Source: Paludibacteraceae bacterium (GTDB lineage: Bacteria; Bacteroidota; Bacteroidia; Bacteroidales; Paludibacteraceae). Taken from it: a DNA stretch of 39,287 bases. The number at the start of each line of letters is the position of its first letter. Positions within the stretch are counted from its first letter, which is position 1. Both the position numbers and the translations under genes were made by a program. The notes under the pieces were generated by a model. It saw nothing but the letters and a program-made list of their open reading frames with translations, had not been told where the DNA came from and did no database searches. The stretch is from the NCBI GenBank assembly GCA_024399535.1, contig JAKSNU010000011.1, forward strand, positions 1 to 39,287, given 5' to 3'. Below, one piece after another: positions 27,565 through 36,684 of this stretch.

Positions 27565-28893
27565 TTAATTATTGTCTGATTCTATCACAACCTCTTCAAT
27601 ATCCTCCTCAATCACCAAATCTTCTTTTCCTTCTTTCTTCACTTCTTCTGTTTTCACCTCTACCTCTTCTTTAACCTCTTCGTCAGTTTTCGCCTCCTCA
27701 TCTGTTTTCACGTTGAATATTGACGAGGCATCTTCTCCTGCCGTAGCTTTCAGAATAATTCCGAAACAAGCACTCATCACGAGAATTGACGAACCTCCCT
27801 GACTGACCATAGGCAGAGGCTGTCCGGTCACAGGTATCACACCAACCGACACAGCTATATGCACTACTGCCTGTATCAGAATCAGCATTGAGCAACCGAA
27901 AACCAATATTCCCCTGTAATACTTTTCAGCCTTCAGCTGGTACCTTATCGACCTCCAAACTACTATCAGGTATGCCAACACTATCATAACTCCCATTACG
28001 AAGCCCCACTCCTCGCAAGCAATAGCAAACACATAGTCGTTATGAGCCTCTGGCAAAGCGTTTCTCTGTTTAGAACTACCTGGACCATGAGGGAACCATC
28101 CACCGTTGAGCAATGCCACTTTCGATGCTGTCACCTGCACATTCTCCTCCGCTTTTTCCTCAGTCGCTATTTGATTACCTTTACCAAATTTCCTTTGTTC
28201 CAACTCGTCGACCCTCGACCTCCATGTATATGCTCGTTCTATTATAGCGCCTCCAGGCATGTCTTTTATCACTTCGTAATCAACTATTCGTGGAACCTGC
28301 AATGCCAGTATCACCAATGATATCAATATTGCCGCAAATCCGAAAATTCGTTTAGCATCTACATTGCCTATCCACATCATCAATATCATCACTCCAAAGA
28401 TTATCAATGCCGTCGAAAGATTTTGCGTAGCTATAGGCAATATAAACAGACAGAGCACCGTGAAAACCACATACCAAAATGCCTTGTTCTCATACTCTTT
28501 CTTCTGGAACCTTGTTATTTGGTCTGCCATCACCAATACAATCCCTAATTTCACAAATTCAAATGGTTGACCATACTGCGAGAATCGCATTGAGCCTCCC
28601 CTGCCTCCGCCTTTCGCAAATACTGTCATCATCAACACGAACGCACCAATGAGAAACAAATATCCCAATTTCCTGATCATTCCGAAATCCATAAGTTTTA
28701 TTGTCTCGGCTATGATTATTCCAAATAACAGAAACATTGAGTGCTTCACGAATTGTGTTGACGTTGACCCAGAGCCCACTATTATTCTACTCATGGCACT
28801 ATAAGTTGCAATAAGCGATATCAACAGAAGGAATATGAAAACCGCTTTAACGTATTTGTCGCCACTCAGTATTTGCTTTAACTGATAATTCAT
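27565..28893 (-). CDS. ftsW: Lipid II polymerase FtsW (SEDS glycosyltransferase)
   Basis: Septal peptidoglycan polymerase working with FtsI. 442 residues, about ten membrane segments. SEDS features: YGQPFEFVKLG, ATQNLSTALII, the loop GPGSSKQRNALPEAHNDYVFA carrying the catalytic-region HNDYVFA, and PVTGQPLPMVSQGGSS. Two oddities: a charged insertion in the large periplasmic loop (KGNQIATEEKAEENVQV) and a cytoplasmic tail of about 55 residues made nearly only of Glu, Lys, Val and Asp (DEEAKTDEEVKEEVEVKTEE). Confidence 0.95.
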   Translation of the reverse strand: MNYQLKQILSGDKYVKAVFIFLLLISLIATYSAMSRIIVGSGSTSTQFVKHSMFLLFGIIIAETIKLMDFGMIRKLGYLFLIGAFVLMMTVFAKGGGRGGSMRFSQYGQPFEFVKLGIVLVMADQITRFQKKEYENKAFWYVVFTVLCLFILPIATQNLSTALIIFGVMILMMWIGNVDAKRIFGFAAILISLVILALQVPRIVDYEVIKDMPGGAIIERAYTWRSRVDELEQRKFGKGNQIATEEKAEENVQVTASKVALLNGGWFPHGPGSSKQRNALPEAHNDYVFAIACEEWGFVMGVMIVLAYLIVVWRSIRYQLKAEKYYRGILVFGCSMLILIQAVVHIAVSVGVIPVTGQPLPMVSQGGSSILVMSACFGIILKATAGEDASSIFNVKTDEEAKTDEEVKEEVEVKTEEVKKEGKEDLVIEEDIEEVVIESDNN

Positions 28894-28900
28894 TTTTCGT

Positions 28901-30151
28901 TTATCTCATCTTTAGAGTTATTATAGTCAATGCAGCGAGAATCAAGCCTACAATCCAGAATCTGACTGTTATCTTGACTTCGTGATGTGCAATGTTAGGT
29001 CCCTGTATCAATGCCGAAATCTTCCCTGCAGGGTGTTGGAAATGGTGATGCAAAGGTGTCATCTTGAATATTCGTCCGCCATGCGTACATTTGAAATAGC
29101 ATGTCTGCATAATGACCGAAAGCGACTCAACGAGGAATATTCCGCTCAAAATAGGCAACATCAACTCTTTGTGTATCGCTATTGCCATTACTGCTATCAT
29201 TCCTCCCAATGCGAGCGAACCTGTATCGCCCATGAATATCTCTGCAGGGTAGGCGTTGAACCATAGGAAACCTATTGTCGCCCCTATCATAGCTGATGCA
29301 AAAACCATCAATTCTCCTGCACCGGGGATATACATTATATCGAGATAGCCTGCATAACGCACGTTACCTGTCAGATATGCCAAGACTCCCAACGTCGCAC
29401 CTTGTATTGCACACGACCCTGTCGCCAATCCGTCCAACCCATCTGTGAGGTTTGCTCCGTTCGAAACTGCCGTCACTACAAATATTACAACTATCACGAA
29501 TAATATCCACCCCAACATCTGCTTATGTTCGCCTGCCCAATCGAAAGCATCTGCATAATCCATATTATTGTTTTTCACAAATGGGATAGTAGTCATGGTC
29601 GATTTGACAGTATTTTCAGAATATATTTTGACTGTAGCCTCATCCGGACAATCATTGACCTCCTTCCCGATAGTCTCAACCATTTTCACTTGCGGACTGA
29701 AATAGAGTGTCAATCCTACAATCAATCCTATGCTGACCTGCCCGATTATCTTGAATTTCCCCTGCAATCCATGCTTGTCCTTCTTGAACACCTTGATATA
29801 ATCGTCCAGGAAACCGAGTGTTCCGAGCCATACAGTAGTGATCAGAAGCAGTATTGTATATATATTGTGTAATATTCCGAACAGCAGCACGCCTGTCAGA
29901 ATCGACACTAAGATAATCACACCGCCCATTGTAGGGGTACCCTTCTTAGCCATCTGTCCCTCAATGCTGAGGTCGCGTTCTTCGTCCGCACATTTCTTCC
30001 GCCTCATGAATGTGATAAATCTATTACCCACTATCGTTGACATCAGCAATGCCACTATGAAAGCCGCACCTGCCCTGAAGGTAATATAGTTGAACACTCC
30101 CGCGCCTGGAATGTCAAACTTGTCTAACCACTGAAATAAATAGTATAACAT
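28901..30151 (-). CDS. mraY: Phospho-N-acetylmuramoyl-pentapeptide transferase
   Basis: Polytopic inner-membrane enzyme transferring phospho-MurNAc-pentapeptide to undecaprenyl phosphate (lipid I). 416 residues, the longer Bacteroidetes form with an extra periplasmic stretch (ETIGKEVNDCPDEATVKIYS). Motifs: KKGTPTMGG, LDDYIKVFKKDKHGLQGK (Mg-binding Asp pair), NLTDGLDGLATG, EIFMGDTGSLALGG and TPLHHHFQ. ATG 30151 is 4 bases after the murD stop. Confidence 0.97.
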   Translation of the reverse strand: MLYYLFQWLDKFDIPGAGVFNYITFRAGAAFIVALLMSTIVGNRFITFMRRKKCADEERDLSIEGQMAKKGTPTMGGVIILVSILTGVLLFGILHNIYTILLLITTVWLGTLGFLDDYIKVFKKDKHGLQGKFKIIGQVSIGLIVGLTLYFSPQVKMVETIGKEVNDCPDEATVKIYSENTVKSTMTTIPFVKNNNMDYADAFDWAGEHKQMLGWILFVIVVIFVVTAVSNGANLTDGLDGLATGSCAIQGATLGVLAYLTGNVRYAGYLDIMYIPGAGELMVFASAMIGATIGFLWFNAYPAEIFMGDTGSLALGGMIAVMAIAIHKELMLPILSGIFLVESLSVIMQTCYFKCTHGGRIFKMTPLHHHFQHPAGKISALIQGPNIAHHEVKITVRFWIVGLILAALTIITLKMR

Positions 30152-30155
30152 AGTA

Positions 30156-31481
30156 TTATAGTTTTTTCACAGCCTCCTTGAACAGGTCGCCCCTATTCTC
30201 GTAGTTCTTAAACAAATCGAAACTTGCACAACATGGCGACAGCAGCACTGTGTCACCATCTTTTGCCTCTCTGTAGCATGCATTGACAGCATCCTGCAAG
30301 TTGTCGGTATCTACTATCTTGCAATTGCAGCGTGTGCCAAAAAACTCGTTGAGCTTCTTGTTGTCAACTCCCATAAACACAAGTGTATGTACCTTTTCCT
30401 TCACGAGGTCCAAAATCTCCGAATAATCGTTTCCCTTATCTGTCCCTCCGAGTATGAGCACGACAGGTGTCGTCATCGTCTGCAATGCGTACCAGCAGGA
30501 ATTCACGTTTGTAGCCTTCGAATCGTTGATATATTTCACACCACGTATTGTAGCCACATACTCCAATCTGTGTTCGACCCCTTTGAATGTCATGAATGCA
30601 CGACGTATAGCCTCGTTTGTGATTCCCGACAATGCAGCTGCTATACCAGCCGCCATCGAGTTGTACATATTGTGACGCCCCTTGATGGTTATCTTGTCAG
30701 TAGCTATTTCGAAATCGAACTTGTCTAATCTGAGTTTCCCATTTTCAATCCACGCCTCGTTGCCTGTCTCTTTTTCGTCCGAGAAACTATGTATTGTCAC
30801 ATCTGGCATTCGTTTCTGCATCTCAGCCTTCACCACAGGATCTTCCGACCAGTATATGAAATGCTGCTCAATTCCCATATTCTGCAAGATGCGGAATTTG
30901 CTGTTTATATAGTTCTGGAACTGATATTCATAGCGGTCCAGATGGTCGGGCGTAATGTTGAGCAATATGGCGATGTCAGCCCTGAAATCGTACATCCCGT
31001 CGAGTTGGAAACTCGACAACTCAATGACGTAGTAGTCATAATTCTCCTCAGCCACCTGCCATGCGAAACTCTTTCCCACATTTCCTGCCAATGCCACATT
31101 GTATCCACCCTCTTTCAATATATGGTATGTCAGCATCGTTGTTGTGGTTTTTCCGTTGCTACCTGTGATGCAGATACACTTTGCCTTGCAATATCTTCCT
31201 GCGAACTCAATCTCCGAAATGATATTGACACCCTTCTCCCTCAACGCTTTTATGACTGGTGCCTTTTCCGGAATACCAGGACTCTTGACCACCTCTTCCG
31301 CTTCGAGTATCTTCTTCATCGTATGCTGCTTCTCCTCGAAATCTATTCCACGACGTATCAACTCTTCCTTGTAACGTGGTTTTATCTCGGACATATCCGA
31401 AACGAACACCTCATACCCTTTTGCCTGTGCGAGTATTGCAGACCCTACTCCGCTTTCACCCGCTCCCAAAACTACTATCAT
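30156..31481 (-). CDS. murD: UDP-N-acetylmuramoylalanine-D-glutamate ligase
   Basis: Adds D-Glu to UDP-MurNAc-L-Ala. 441 residues. N-terminal GAGESGVGSAILA, KSPGIPE, ATP P-loop ITGSNGKTTTTML, ELSSFQLD, NITPDHLDRY, the FKGVEHRLEYV region, NDSKATN and C-terminal LLSPCCASFDLFKNYENRG. All Mur-ligase landmarks are present. Confidence 0.97.
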   Translation of the reverse strand: MIVVLGAGESGVGSAILAQAKGYEVFVSDMSEIKPRYKEELIRRGIDFEEKQHTMKKILEAEEVVKSPGIPEKAPVIKALREKGVNIISEIEFAGRYCKAKCICITGSNGKTTTTMLTYHILKEGGYNVALAGNVGKSFAWQVAEENYDYYVIELSSFQLDGMYDFRADIAILLNITPDHLDRYEYQFQNYINSKFRILQNMGIEQHFIYWSEDPVVKAEMQKRMPDVTIHSFSDEKETGNEAWIENGKLRLDKFDFEIATDKITIKGRHNMYNSMAAGIAAALSGITNEAIRRAFMTFKGVEHRLEYVATIRGVKYINDSKATNVNSCWYALQTMTTPVVLILGGTDKGNDYSEILDLVKEKVHTLVFMGVDNKKLNEFFGTRCNCKIVDTDNLQDAVNACYREAKDGDTVLLSPCCASFDLFKNYENRGDLFKEAVKKL

Positions 31482-31492
31482 TGTTTATTAAA

Positions 31493-32935
31493 TTATAGAC
31501 TCAATATTATATCTTGATCCGAGAAATGTCTCTTTTCTCCTTTCACTATTTGATAATCCTCATGCCCCTTGCCAGCCACCAACACCACATCGCCTCGTCT
31601 CGCCATCATCATTGCGCTCTTTATGGCTGCTTCCCTGTCGGCTATTCTGACCACCTTTTTCTTCTCCTCATCGTTCAATCCTGCCATCATGTCGTCGATG
31701 ATTGTCTCTGGCTCTTCGTCGCGTGGATTGTCTGAAGTGAACACAGCGACATCACTTCCTTTGACTGCCTCACGTGCCATCATCGGACGTTTACCTTTAT
31801 CTCGGTTTCCCCCACAGCCGCATACTGTTATCAGCCTGCCCTTCTTTATCTCGCCGATTGTCCTTATCACGTTTTCCAACGCATCTGGCGTATGAGCGTA
31901 ATCCACTATTGCTGTCACGCCATTCTCTTTTCGTATAGTCTCGAAACGTCCGCAGACCGCCTTGAGCGACGACAATATCCTGAGTGCTTCGTCCTTTGCC
32001 ACACCGAGTTCCACCGCTGCTCCATATACTGCCATGACGTTCTGAGCATTGAATCGCCCGACGAATGGCATCATCACCTCCATACCGTCTATCTTCATCA
32101 ACATTCCGTCAAAACTCTCTTCGAGTATCTCGCCTTTGTAGTCAGCCATAGTCCTGAGCGAATATCCTCTTTTCCTTGCCTCGCAGTTCTGCAACATGAC
32201 ATTGCCATTTTTGTCATCGCAATTCGTCACTGCAAAAGCCGCTTTGCCGAGGTCGTCGAAAAATCTCTTTTTTGCCTTCAGGTAGTTCTCCACCGTCTTA
32301 TGGTAATCGAGATGATCGCGCGTCAGGTTGGTAAATATCCCGCCATCGTATTTCAAGCCTGCTATTCTGCGTTGGTCAATCGAATGTGAGCTCACCTCCA
32401 TGAAAACATACTCGCAGCCTGCATCTACCATTCTTTTCAGCAATGCGTTGAGCGAAAGACTGTCGGGCGTAGTGTGTGTTGACTCTACAGCCTCAGTGTC
32501 GATATAGTTCACCACCGTTGAGAGCAACCCGACTTTGTACCCGAGTTTTCTGAACAGCTGGTAGAGCAGGGTCGCAATAGATGTCTTTCCGTTGGTTCCT
32601 GTGACGCCGACGAGCGTAACCTTCTCTGATGGACGTCCGTTCCAGTTTGAAGCTATCTGCCCCAAAGCCTCCCTGACATCCTTCACCATTATGACGCAAC
32701 AGCCCATTTCCGCACATTTCCGTGTCTGTTCGTCCTCTCTGTCAACGACCACTGCGCTTGCCCCCTTTTCTGCCACTTCAGCCACGAAATCTTGTCCGTC
32801 AACGCTCACGCCATGCATGGCTATGAACATGTTTCCCCTCTCCACTTTGCGCGAATCAACACAAATTCCGTTTATTTCGAGTTCTCCGACCTTGCCTATC
32901 AGTTCTACGTCTTTTAGTAACTCACTTGTCTTCAT
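31493..32935 (-). CDS. murE: UDP-N-acetylmuramoyl-tripeptide synthetase (meso-diaminopimelate-adding)
   Basis: Adds the third amino acid to the stem peptide. 480 residues from ATG 32935 (MKTSELL); the frame opens 32 codons earlier, but that would overlap ftsI deeply, while 32935 leaves an 8-base gap. P-loop GVTGTNGKTSIATLL; TPDSLSLNALL; SSHSIDQRRIAGL; NLTRDHLDYH; C-terminal SDNPRDEEPE. The DNPR motif marks meso-diaminopimelate as substrate, so this organism should have DAP-type peptidoglycan. Confidence 0.96.
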   Translation of the reverse strand: MKTSELLKDVELIGKVGELEINGICVDSRKVERGNMFIAMHGVSVDGQDFVAEVAEKGASAVVVDREDEQTRKCAEMGCCVIMVKDVREALGQIASNWNGRPSEKVTLVGVTGTNGKTSIATLLYQLFRKLGYKVGLLSTVVNYIDTEAVESTHTTPDSLSLNALLKRMVDAGCEYVFMEVSSHSIDQRRIAGLKYDGGIFTNLTRDHLDYHKTVENYLKAKKRFFDDLGKAAFAVTNCDDKNGNVMLQNCEARKRGYSLRTMADYKGEILEESFDGMLMKIDGMEVMMPFVGRFNAQNVMAVYGAAVELGVAKDEALRILSSLKAVCGRFETIRKENGVTAIVDYAHTPDALENVIRTIGEIKKGRLITVCGCGGNRDKGKRPMMAREAVKGSDVAVFTSDNPRDEEPETIIDDMMAGLNDEEKKKVVRIADREAAIKSAMMMARRGDVVLVAGKGHEDYQIVKGEKRHFSDQDIILSL

Positions 32936-32943
32936 ATCGGTGT

Positions 32944-34725
32944 TTATAATTTTATCATTATCTGTCTGAAAGCATCTACACAGCCAGTACCTGTCTGCAT
33001 CTTTGGGCAATCGTACAACACGACGATGCAACTATATTTAGGTTTGTCTTCAGGGTAATATCCAGCAAACGAAAGCTGATAACCGTCGAACGACCCATCT
33101 GCGCGTCTATGCAGCTGTGCCGTACCAGTCTTGCCTGCAGCTTTAAGTCCATTCAAACTCGGATATGCCGTACCGCCTTCGTTTTGTGCCACAAATCTCA
33201 GCATATCGCGTATTTTATCCAATGTCCCGCGGCTGCACATTCTCTTTTTGATTACCAGAGGCTCCACCTTTGTTATCACCTCTCCGCCACGTCTGAACTC
33301 CTTCACCAAATGCGGTTCTACATAATATCCGTCGTTTGCTATAGCATTGTAGAAATTCAATGTATATAGCGGTGTTGTCTTCACCTCATATCCTCTTGAC
33401 ATCGACCTCATTGTCGGATTGCTCCATCCTTTGTATATTCGCTTGTCGTATACCGAGTCTGGGTCGTAAATTATCGGATGTTTGGGATTGACAGCCTCTA
33501 TTTCCAGATGGTGGGCAAATCCGGTAGCCTTCACAGCTTCCACGAATCTGCGTCTGCCAGCCTTGGTGTTATTGAATTTATTAACTATCCGCGCCATGCC
33601 TATGTTGCTCGAATACATCATTATCTCGTTTGCCGACAGATATTTCTTAGAGTACTCATGGCTGTCCGAAATCGTTTCTCCCGGACCGAATTGCACTGGT
33701 CTGCCGTAGTTTACGTCAAATTCCTCGTCAGGTGTCACAAGCCCCTCCTCCAATGCTGCCATCATACACACCGTCTTGAATGTCGAACCAGGCTGGTCGT
33801 TCAACGCCACACAGTTATTAGAACCTTGCTGTATAAACCCTGACGAATCTCTTGCGAGATTGACCATCGCCTTTATCTCGCCAGTCTCAACCTCCATCAC
33901 TATCATACATCCACGCGAAGCCCGGCAATATGCCACTTTCTCGCGCAAAATACTTTCAGCCATATCTTGGATGTCCATATCGAGTGTCAACACGAGATCC
34001 TGCCCGTCAACAGGTTCTTCCGAAGGTATAGGTATCTTCTTTTTCCCGACATTGGTGTTTATTGCCTTTCCGGGTTCGCCTCGCAACAGACTGTCGTAAT
34101 ACAGTTCAAGTCCATATTTTGCAATTCCCGACTTAATGTCAAATTCGCCCACCACACGTTTCGCCTCGTCATTGAACATATTGAACCTTTTAGGATATTT
34201 ATCAACGACCAATCCGCTCATATTGCTACCCTTTTTGAAAAACTCCTTTGTCTGTAGTTCCTTAGCTTCGTCGAAAGTAACCAATCGCTTCACCAGTTTC
34301 ACATGTTTGTGTTTGCCCTTGTGTTGCTTTGAGTATGATGCTGACTCGCTCACCCCCTTTTCAATTCTTCTTCTCAGCTCGCTTGCCGTCTCTTCTCTGA
34401 ATTGTTCAGCCACCACCCTGCAAGCGATGTCGATGTTCTGCTTATAGAAATCCCTCAGGTTTCCCTTCCTGTCAAAATATACAGTCACATCTACGCTCAG
34501 TTCGCACATTGGGGCAGACGACGAGATGAGATGTCCGTTGCAATCGTATATGCAGCCACGTTCGCCCCACACTTCCTTAAGGCTGTTTTCCAGTTTAATC
34601 CTCTCCTCATCAGCGTTTCCGTCTTCGCTCACCAGCAACAAGGCATACGAGCCTATCAGCAATGCTGCCACTCCGAGCACCCCTACGACCAATACGATAT
34701 ACCTTATTTTGAGTTTCCAGTTCAT
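32944..34725 (-). CDS. ftsI: Division-specific transpeptidase FtsI (penicillin-binding protein)
   Basis: Septal peptidoglycan cross-linking enzyme. 593 residues: one membrane segment at about 8-32, a pedestal domain (GERGCIYDCNGHLISSS and following), then transpeptidase with SxxK Ser314-Lys317 (PGSTFK), SSN at 372-374 (YSSNIGMARI) and KTG at 532-534 (AAGKTGTAQ). The chain ends soon after the transpeptidase fold; the C-terminal PASTA domain found in many Bacteroidetes FtsI proteins of about 700 residues is missing. 13 bases after the FtsL-like gene. Confidence 0.95.
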   Translation of the reverse strand: MNWKLKIRYIVLVVGVLGVAALLIGSYALLLVSEDGNADEERIKLENSLKEVWGERGCIYDCNGHLISSSAPMCELSVDVTVYFDRKGNLRDFYKQNIDIACRVVAEQFREETASELRRRIEKGVSESASYSKQHKGKHKHVKLVKRLVTFDEAKELQTKEFFKKGSNMSGLVVDKYPKRFNMFNDEAKRVVGEFDIKSGIAKYGLELYYDSLLRGEPGKAINTNVGKKKIPIPSEEPVDGQDLVLTLDMDIQDMAESILREKVAYCRASRGCMIVMEVETGEIKAMVNLARDSSGFIQQGSNNCVALNDQPGSTFKTVCMMAALEEGLVTPDEEFDVNYGRPVQFGPGETISDSHEYSKKYLSANEIMMYSSNIGMARIVNKFNNTKAGRRRFVEAVKATGFAHHLEIEAVNPKHPIIYDPDSVYDKRIYKGWSNPTMRSMSRGYEVKTTPLYTLNFYNAIANDGYYVEPHLVKEFRRGGEVITKVEPLVIKKRMCSRGTLDKIRDMLRFVAQNEGGTAYPSLNGLKAAGKTGTAQLHRRADGSFDGYQLSFAGYYPEDKPKYSCIVVLYDCPKMQTGTGCVDAFRQIMIKL

Positions 34726-34738
34726 GTTGCAATATTGT

Positions 34739-35059
34739 TTACTCTTCGTTCAAATCCGAAATTGGTTTTTCGCAATCGTCAGTCACTTTGCTGCCTATTT
34801 CAGCGAGTCTCGTCTTTATGACCGACCGCATACGGCATTGCGTGAGTTTCTGTTGTCTGTAGACGATGCTGTATCTTGCCTCTTTCATTCGCTCCTTGCT
34901 GTTGTATAGGTCGAGCAGCTGCTGGTCGTAGTCGAAGCCCACCTGAATATAGACTATCGCCATTGCGACAACCAGCACGATCTTCCATACATGCTTCATA
35001 GCCAAACCCTCAACCTCATCTACGCTCTCATCGAAATTAAACAGGTCATTCAGTTTCAT
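34739..35059 (-). CDS. ftsL: FtsL-like divisome protein
   Basis: 106-residue bitopic protein: cytoplasmic start, one membrane segment (about 24-42, WKIVLVVAMAIVYIQVGF), then a helical stretch of charged heptad-like character (LLDLYNSKERMKEARYSIVYRQQKL). Sequence identity to known FtsL is low, as always, but the topology and position between rsmH and ftsI fit FtsL, which recruits FtsW/FtsI with FtsQ. It overlaps rsmH by 14 bases. Confidence 0.8.
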   Translation of the reverse strand: MKLNDLFNFDESVDEVEGLAMKHVWKIVLVVAMAIVYIQVGFDYDQQLLDLYNSKERMKEARYSIVYRQQKLTQCRMRSVIKTRLAEIGSKVTDDCEKPISDLNEE

Positions 35060-35981
35060 AACTTCTCATTTTGCTTATTCTGAGTTTTGCACTCCTTGCC
35101 CTCGGATTTTCAACCACTTCCTTCTCGCTTGGTTCAATCACCTTTTTATTTACAGCCTCCATTGGAGCAATAATCCTTCCGTAGAAATCCCTTTCTTCGC
35201 GCCCTTCGACATTGCCTGTCCTGACGAAGTTTTTCACCATTCTGTCCTCCAACGAATGGTAGGTCATCACCACAAATCTCCCATCGTCACTCAGCACCTT
35301 TGGCACATCGGCTAGCATCTCCTTCAGAGCATCCATTTCGCCATTCACCTCAATTCTGATAGCTTGGAACACACGTGCCAAGTCTTTCTTCTCCCTTCCC
35401 TTAGCGAGCATTGGTTTCACCGTTTCGACGAGGTCGCCGATTGTCCATTGCATCTCTGCGCCTGCCCTTTTGGCTACAATAGCCTTAGCCATTCTCCGCG
35501 CCTGCTTCAACTCGCCATATATATACAATAATGTGGATATCGCCTCTTCGTCATAACCATTCAGCACATCTTGTGCGCTTTTCTCCTGTTCTCTGTTCAT
35601 TCGCATATCCACAGGCGCATTCTCGTCTCTGAACGAAAAGCCCCTCTCGCCGTCGTCAAACTGATGTCCGCTCACCCCGAGGTCAGCCAACACACCGTCC
35701 ACCCTCTCAATCCCGATGTATCTCAGATAGTTCACCATGAATCTGAAATTTCCACGGACGAACTTAAACCGCCCCTCCATCTCGTGTTCCAACTCTCTGC
35801 CCCGCACCTCAGCATCAGCATCTTGGTCGAAGCCCACCACTTTGCCTCCTCTTCGCAATATCTCGCGGCTATGCCCCCCACCGCCGAAAGTGAGGTCAAC
35901 ATATGTTCCTCCCTTTCTGACCTCAAGCCCCTCCATGCACTCCCCGAGCATCACCGAAGTATGATAGACGACGTTATCCAT
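35046..35981 (-). CDS. rsmH: 16S rRNA (cytosine-1402-N4) methyltransferase
   Basis: SAM-dependent methylation of C1402 in the ribosomal decoding site. 311 residues. SAM motif VDLTFGGGGHSREIL at about 28-42, GFDQDADA, VLADLGVSGHQFDDGERGFSF and NGEMDALKEML; the C-terminus has VVMTYHSLEDRMVKNF and the ending NPRARSAKLRISK. Second gene of the dcw cluster; it overlaps mraZ by 8 bases. Confidence 0.97.
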   Translation of the reverse strand: MDNVVYHTSVMLGECMEGLEVRKGGTYVDLTFGGGGHSREILRRGGKVVGFDQDADAEVRGRELEHEMEGRFKFVRGNFRFMVNYLRYIGIERVDGVLADLGVSGHQFDDGERGFSFRDENAPVDMRMNREQEKSAQDVLNGYDEEAISTLLYIYGELKQARRMAKAIVAKRAGAEMQWTIGDLVETVKPMLAKGREKKDLARVFQAIRIEVNGEMDALKEMLADVPKVLSDDGRFVVMTYHSLEDRMVKNFVRTGNVEGREERDFYGRIIAPMEAVNKKVIEPSEKEVVENPRARSAKLRISKMRSYETE

Positions 35982-36420
35982 TTTTGTTTTTGATTTTTTT
36001 CAGTCTGACCGAAAGCTGTCCTCTTTCAGAATCCACCTTGTCGTATTGAGCCTTATCCCAGATAGCAAACTTGTCAACCATACCGACGAAAGTCACCTCA
36101 GTGCCGAGACCCAATTTTTCAGTCACCCTCTTCGAAATCAATATTCTCCCCTGAGCGTCAGTTTCGAGACATTCAGTCTCGCCCATCAATTGCTGCAGTG
36201 CATCCTGCTCCTCAGGATCCCACTCATCGATGTTCTGCATCAATGCCGAGATTTTCGCTTCCCAATCCTCTTTTGCCATCAACATCAGATAATGCCCCGA
36301 AGTGTCAATCCTCGCCACCAAGCGCGTTTCGCCAGCCAATTCGCGACGGAACGCAGCAGGAACGAATACACGTCCCTTTGCGTCAACCTTAGCATCTATG
36401 CGGCTCATGAACATTTTCAT
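35974..36420 (-). CDS. mraZ: Transcriptional regulator MraZ
   Basis: 148 residues with two SpoVT/AbrB-like half-domains: SRIDAKVDAKGRVFVPAAFRREL near the start and CLETDAQGRILISKRVTEKL at about 95-115. MraZ forms a ring-shaped oligomer that binds direct repeats at its own promoter and represses the dcw cluster. Start: the frame continues to a GTG at 36447, but that lies at the predicted transcription start, so ATG 36420 (MKMFMSRIDAK) or ATG 36414 is likelier; a GAGAAG lies just before 36420. First gene of the cluster. Confidence 0.93.
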   Translation of the reverse strand: MKMFMSRIDAKVDAKGRVFVPAAFRRELAGETRLVARIDTSGHYLMLMAKEDWEAKISALMQNIDEWDPEEQDALQQLMGETECLETDAQGRILISKRVTEKLGLGTEVTFVGMVDKFAIWDKAQYDKVDSERGQLSVRLKKIKNKNG

Positions 36421-36451
36421 ACACTTCTCGTTTTTGCATTTTTCCACGCCA

Positions 36452-36459
36452 CAAAGTTA
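36452..36459 (-). promoter_or_regulatory. -7 element of the dcw promoter
   Basis: Minus-strand TAACTTTG (complement of 36452-36459), 31 bases before the mraZ ATG. The place of the -33 element (20 bases upstream) is taken by GTGGTG of the repeats at 36479-36498, so a bound repressor would block it. Confidence 0.6.
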
Positions 36460-36684
36460 ATGAATAATTTTCATACCGCACCACTTTTCCCCACTTTTTT
36501 TTCAACAATTTTTCATTTCGTTATTATATAACTGATTTTCAATATAATACCAAATTACAAATAATTCGTGCAAATACCATTATATCCGATATTAATAAAC
36601 GAAAAATCAATATATTGATGCTATTGTGGTGTAAAGTGGTGAAAGAAAAGAAGAAGGTATAATAGTTGACAAAATGTCTGCTGA
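36460..36684. other. AT-rich region upstream of the dcw promoter
   Basis: No gene. Besides the putative MraZ repeats it holds a perfect 12-base palindrome (TCAATATATTGA, 36607-36618) and, on the plus strand, a second pair of GTGGTG at 36626-36631 and 36636-36641, again 10 bases apart and sharing AAAGTGGTG with the operator at the mraZ promoter but in opposite orientation. Confidence 0.45.
36479..36498 (-). promoter_or_regulatory. Putative MraZ operator: two 10-base direct repeats
   Basis: On the minus strand AAAAGTGGGG is followed directly by AAAAGTGGTG. The 10-base period matches that of known MraZ boxes (TGGGN units with 5-base spacers in E. coli; AAAGTG-type units in Mollicutes). The repeats cover the -33 position of the mraZ promoter. 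Binding is inferred. Confidence 0.5.

Noticed and set aside
30789..31517. 242-codon plus-strand frame
   Set aside because: Antisense to murD.
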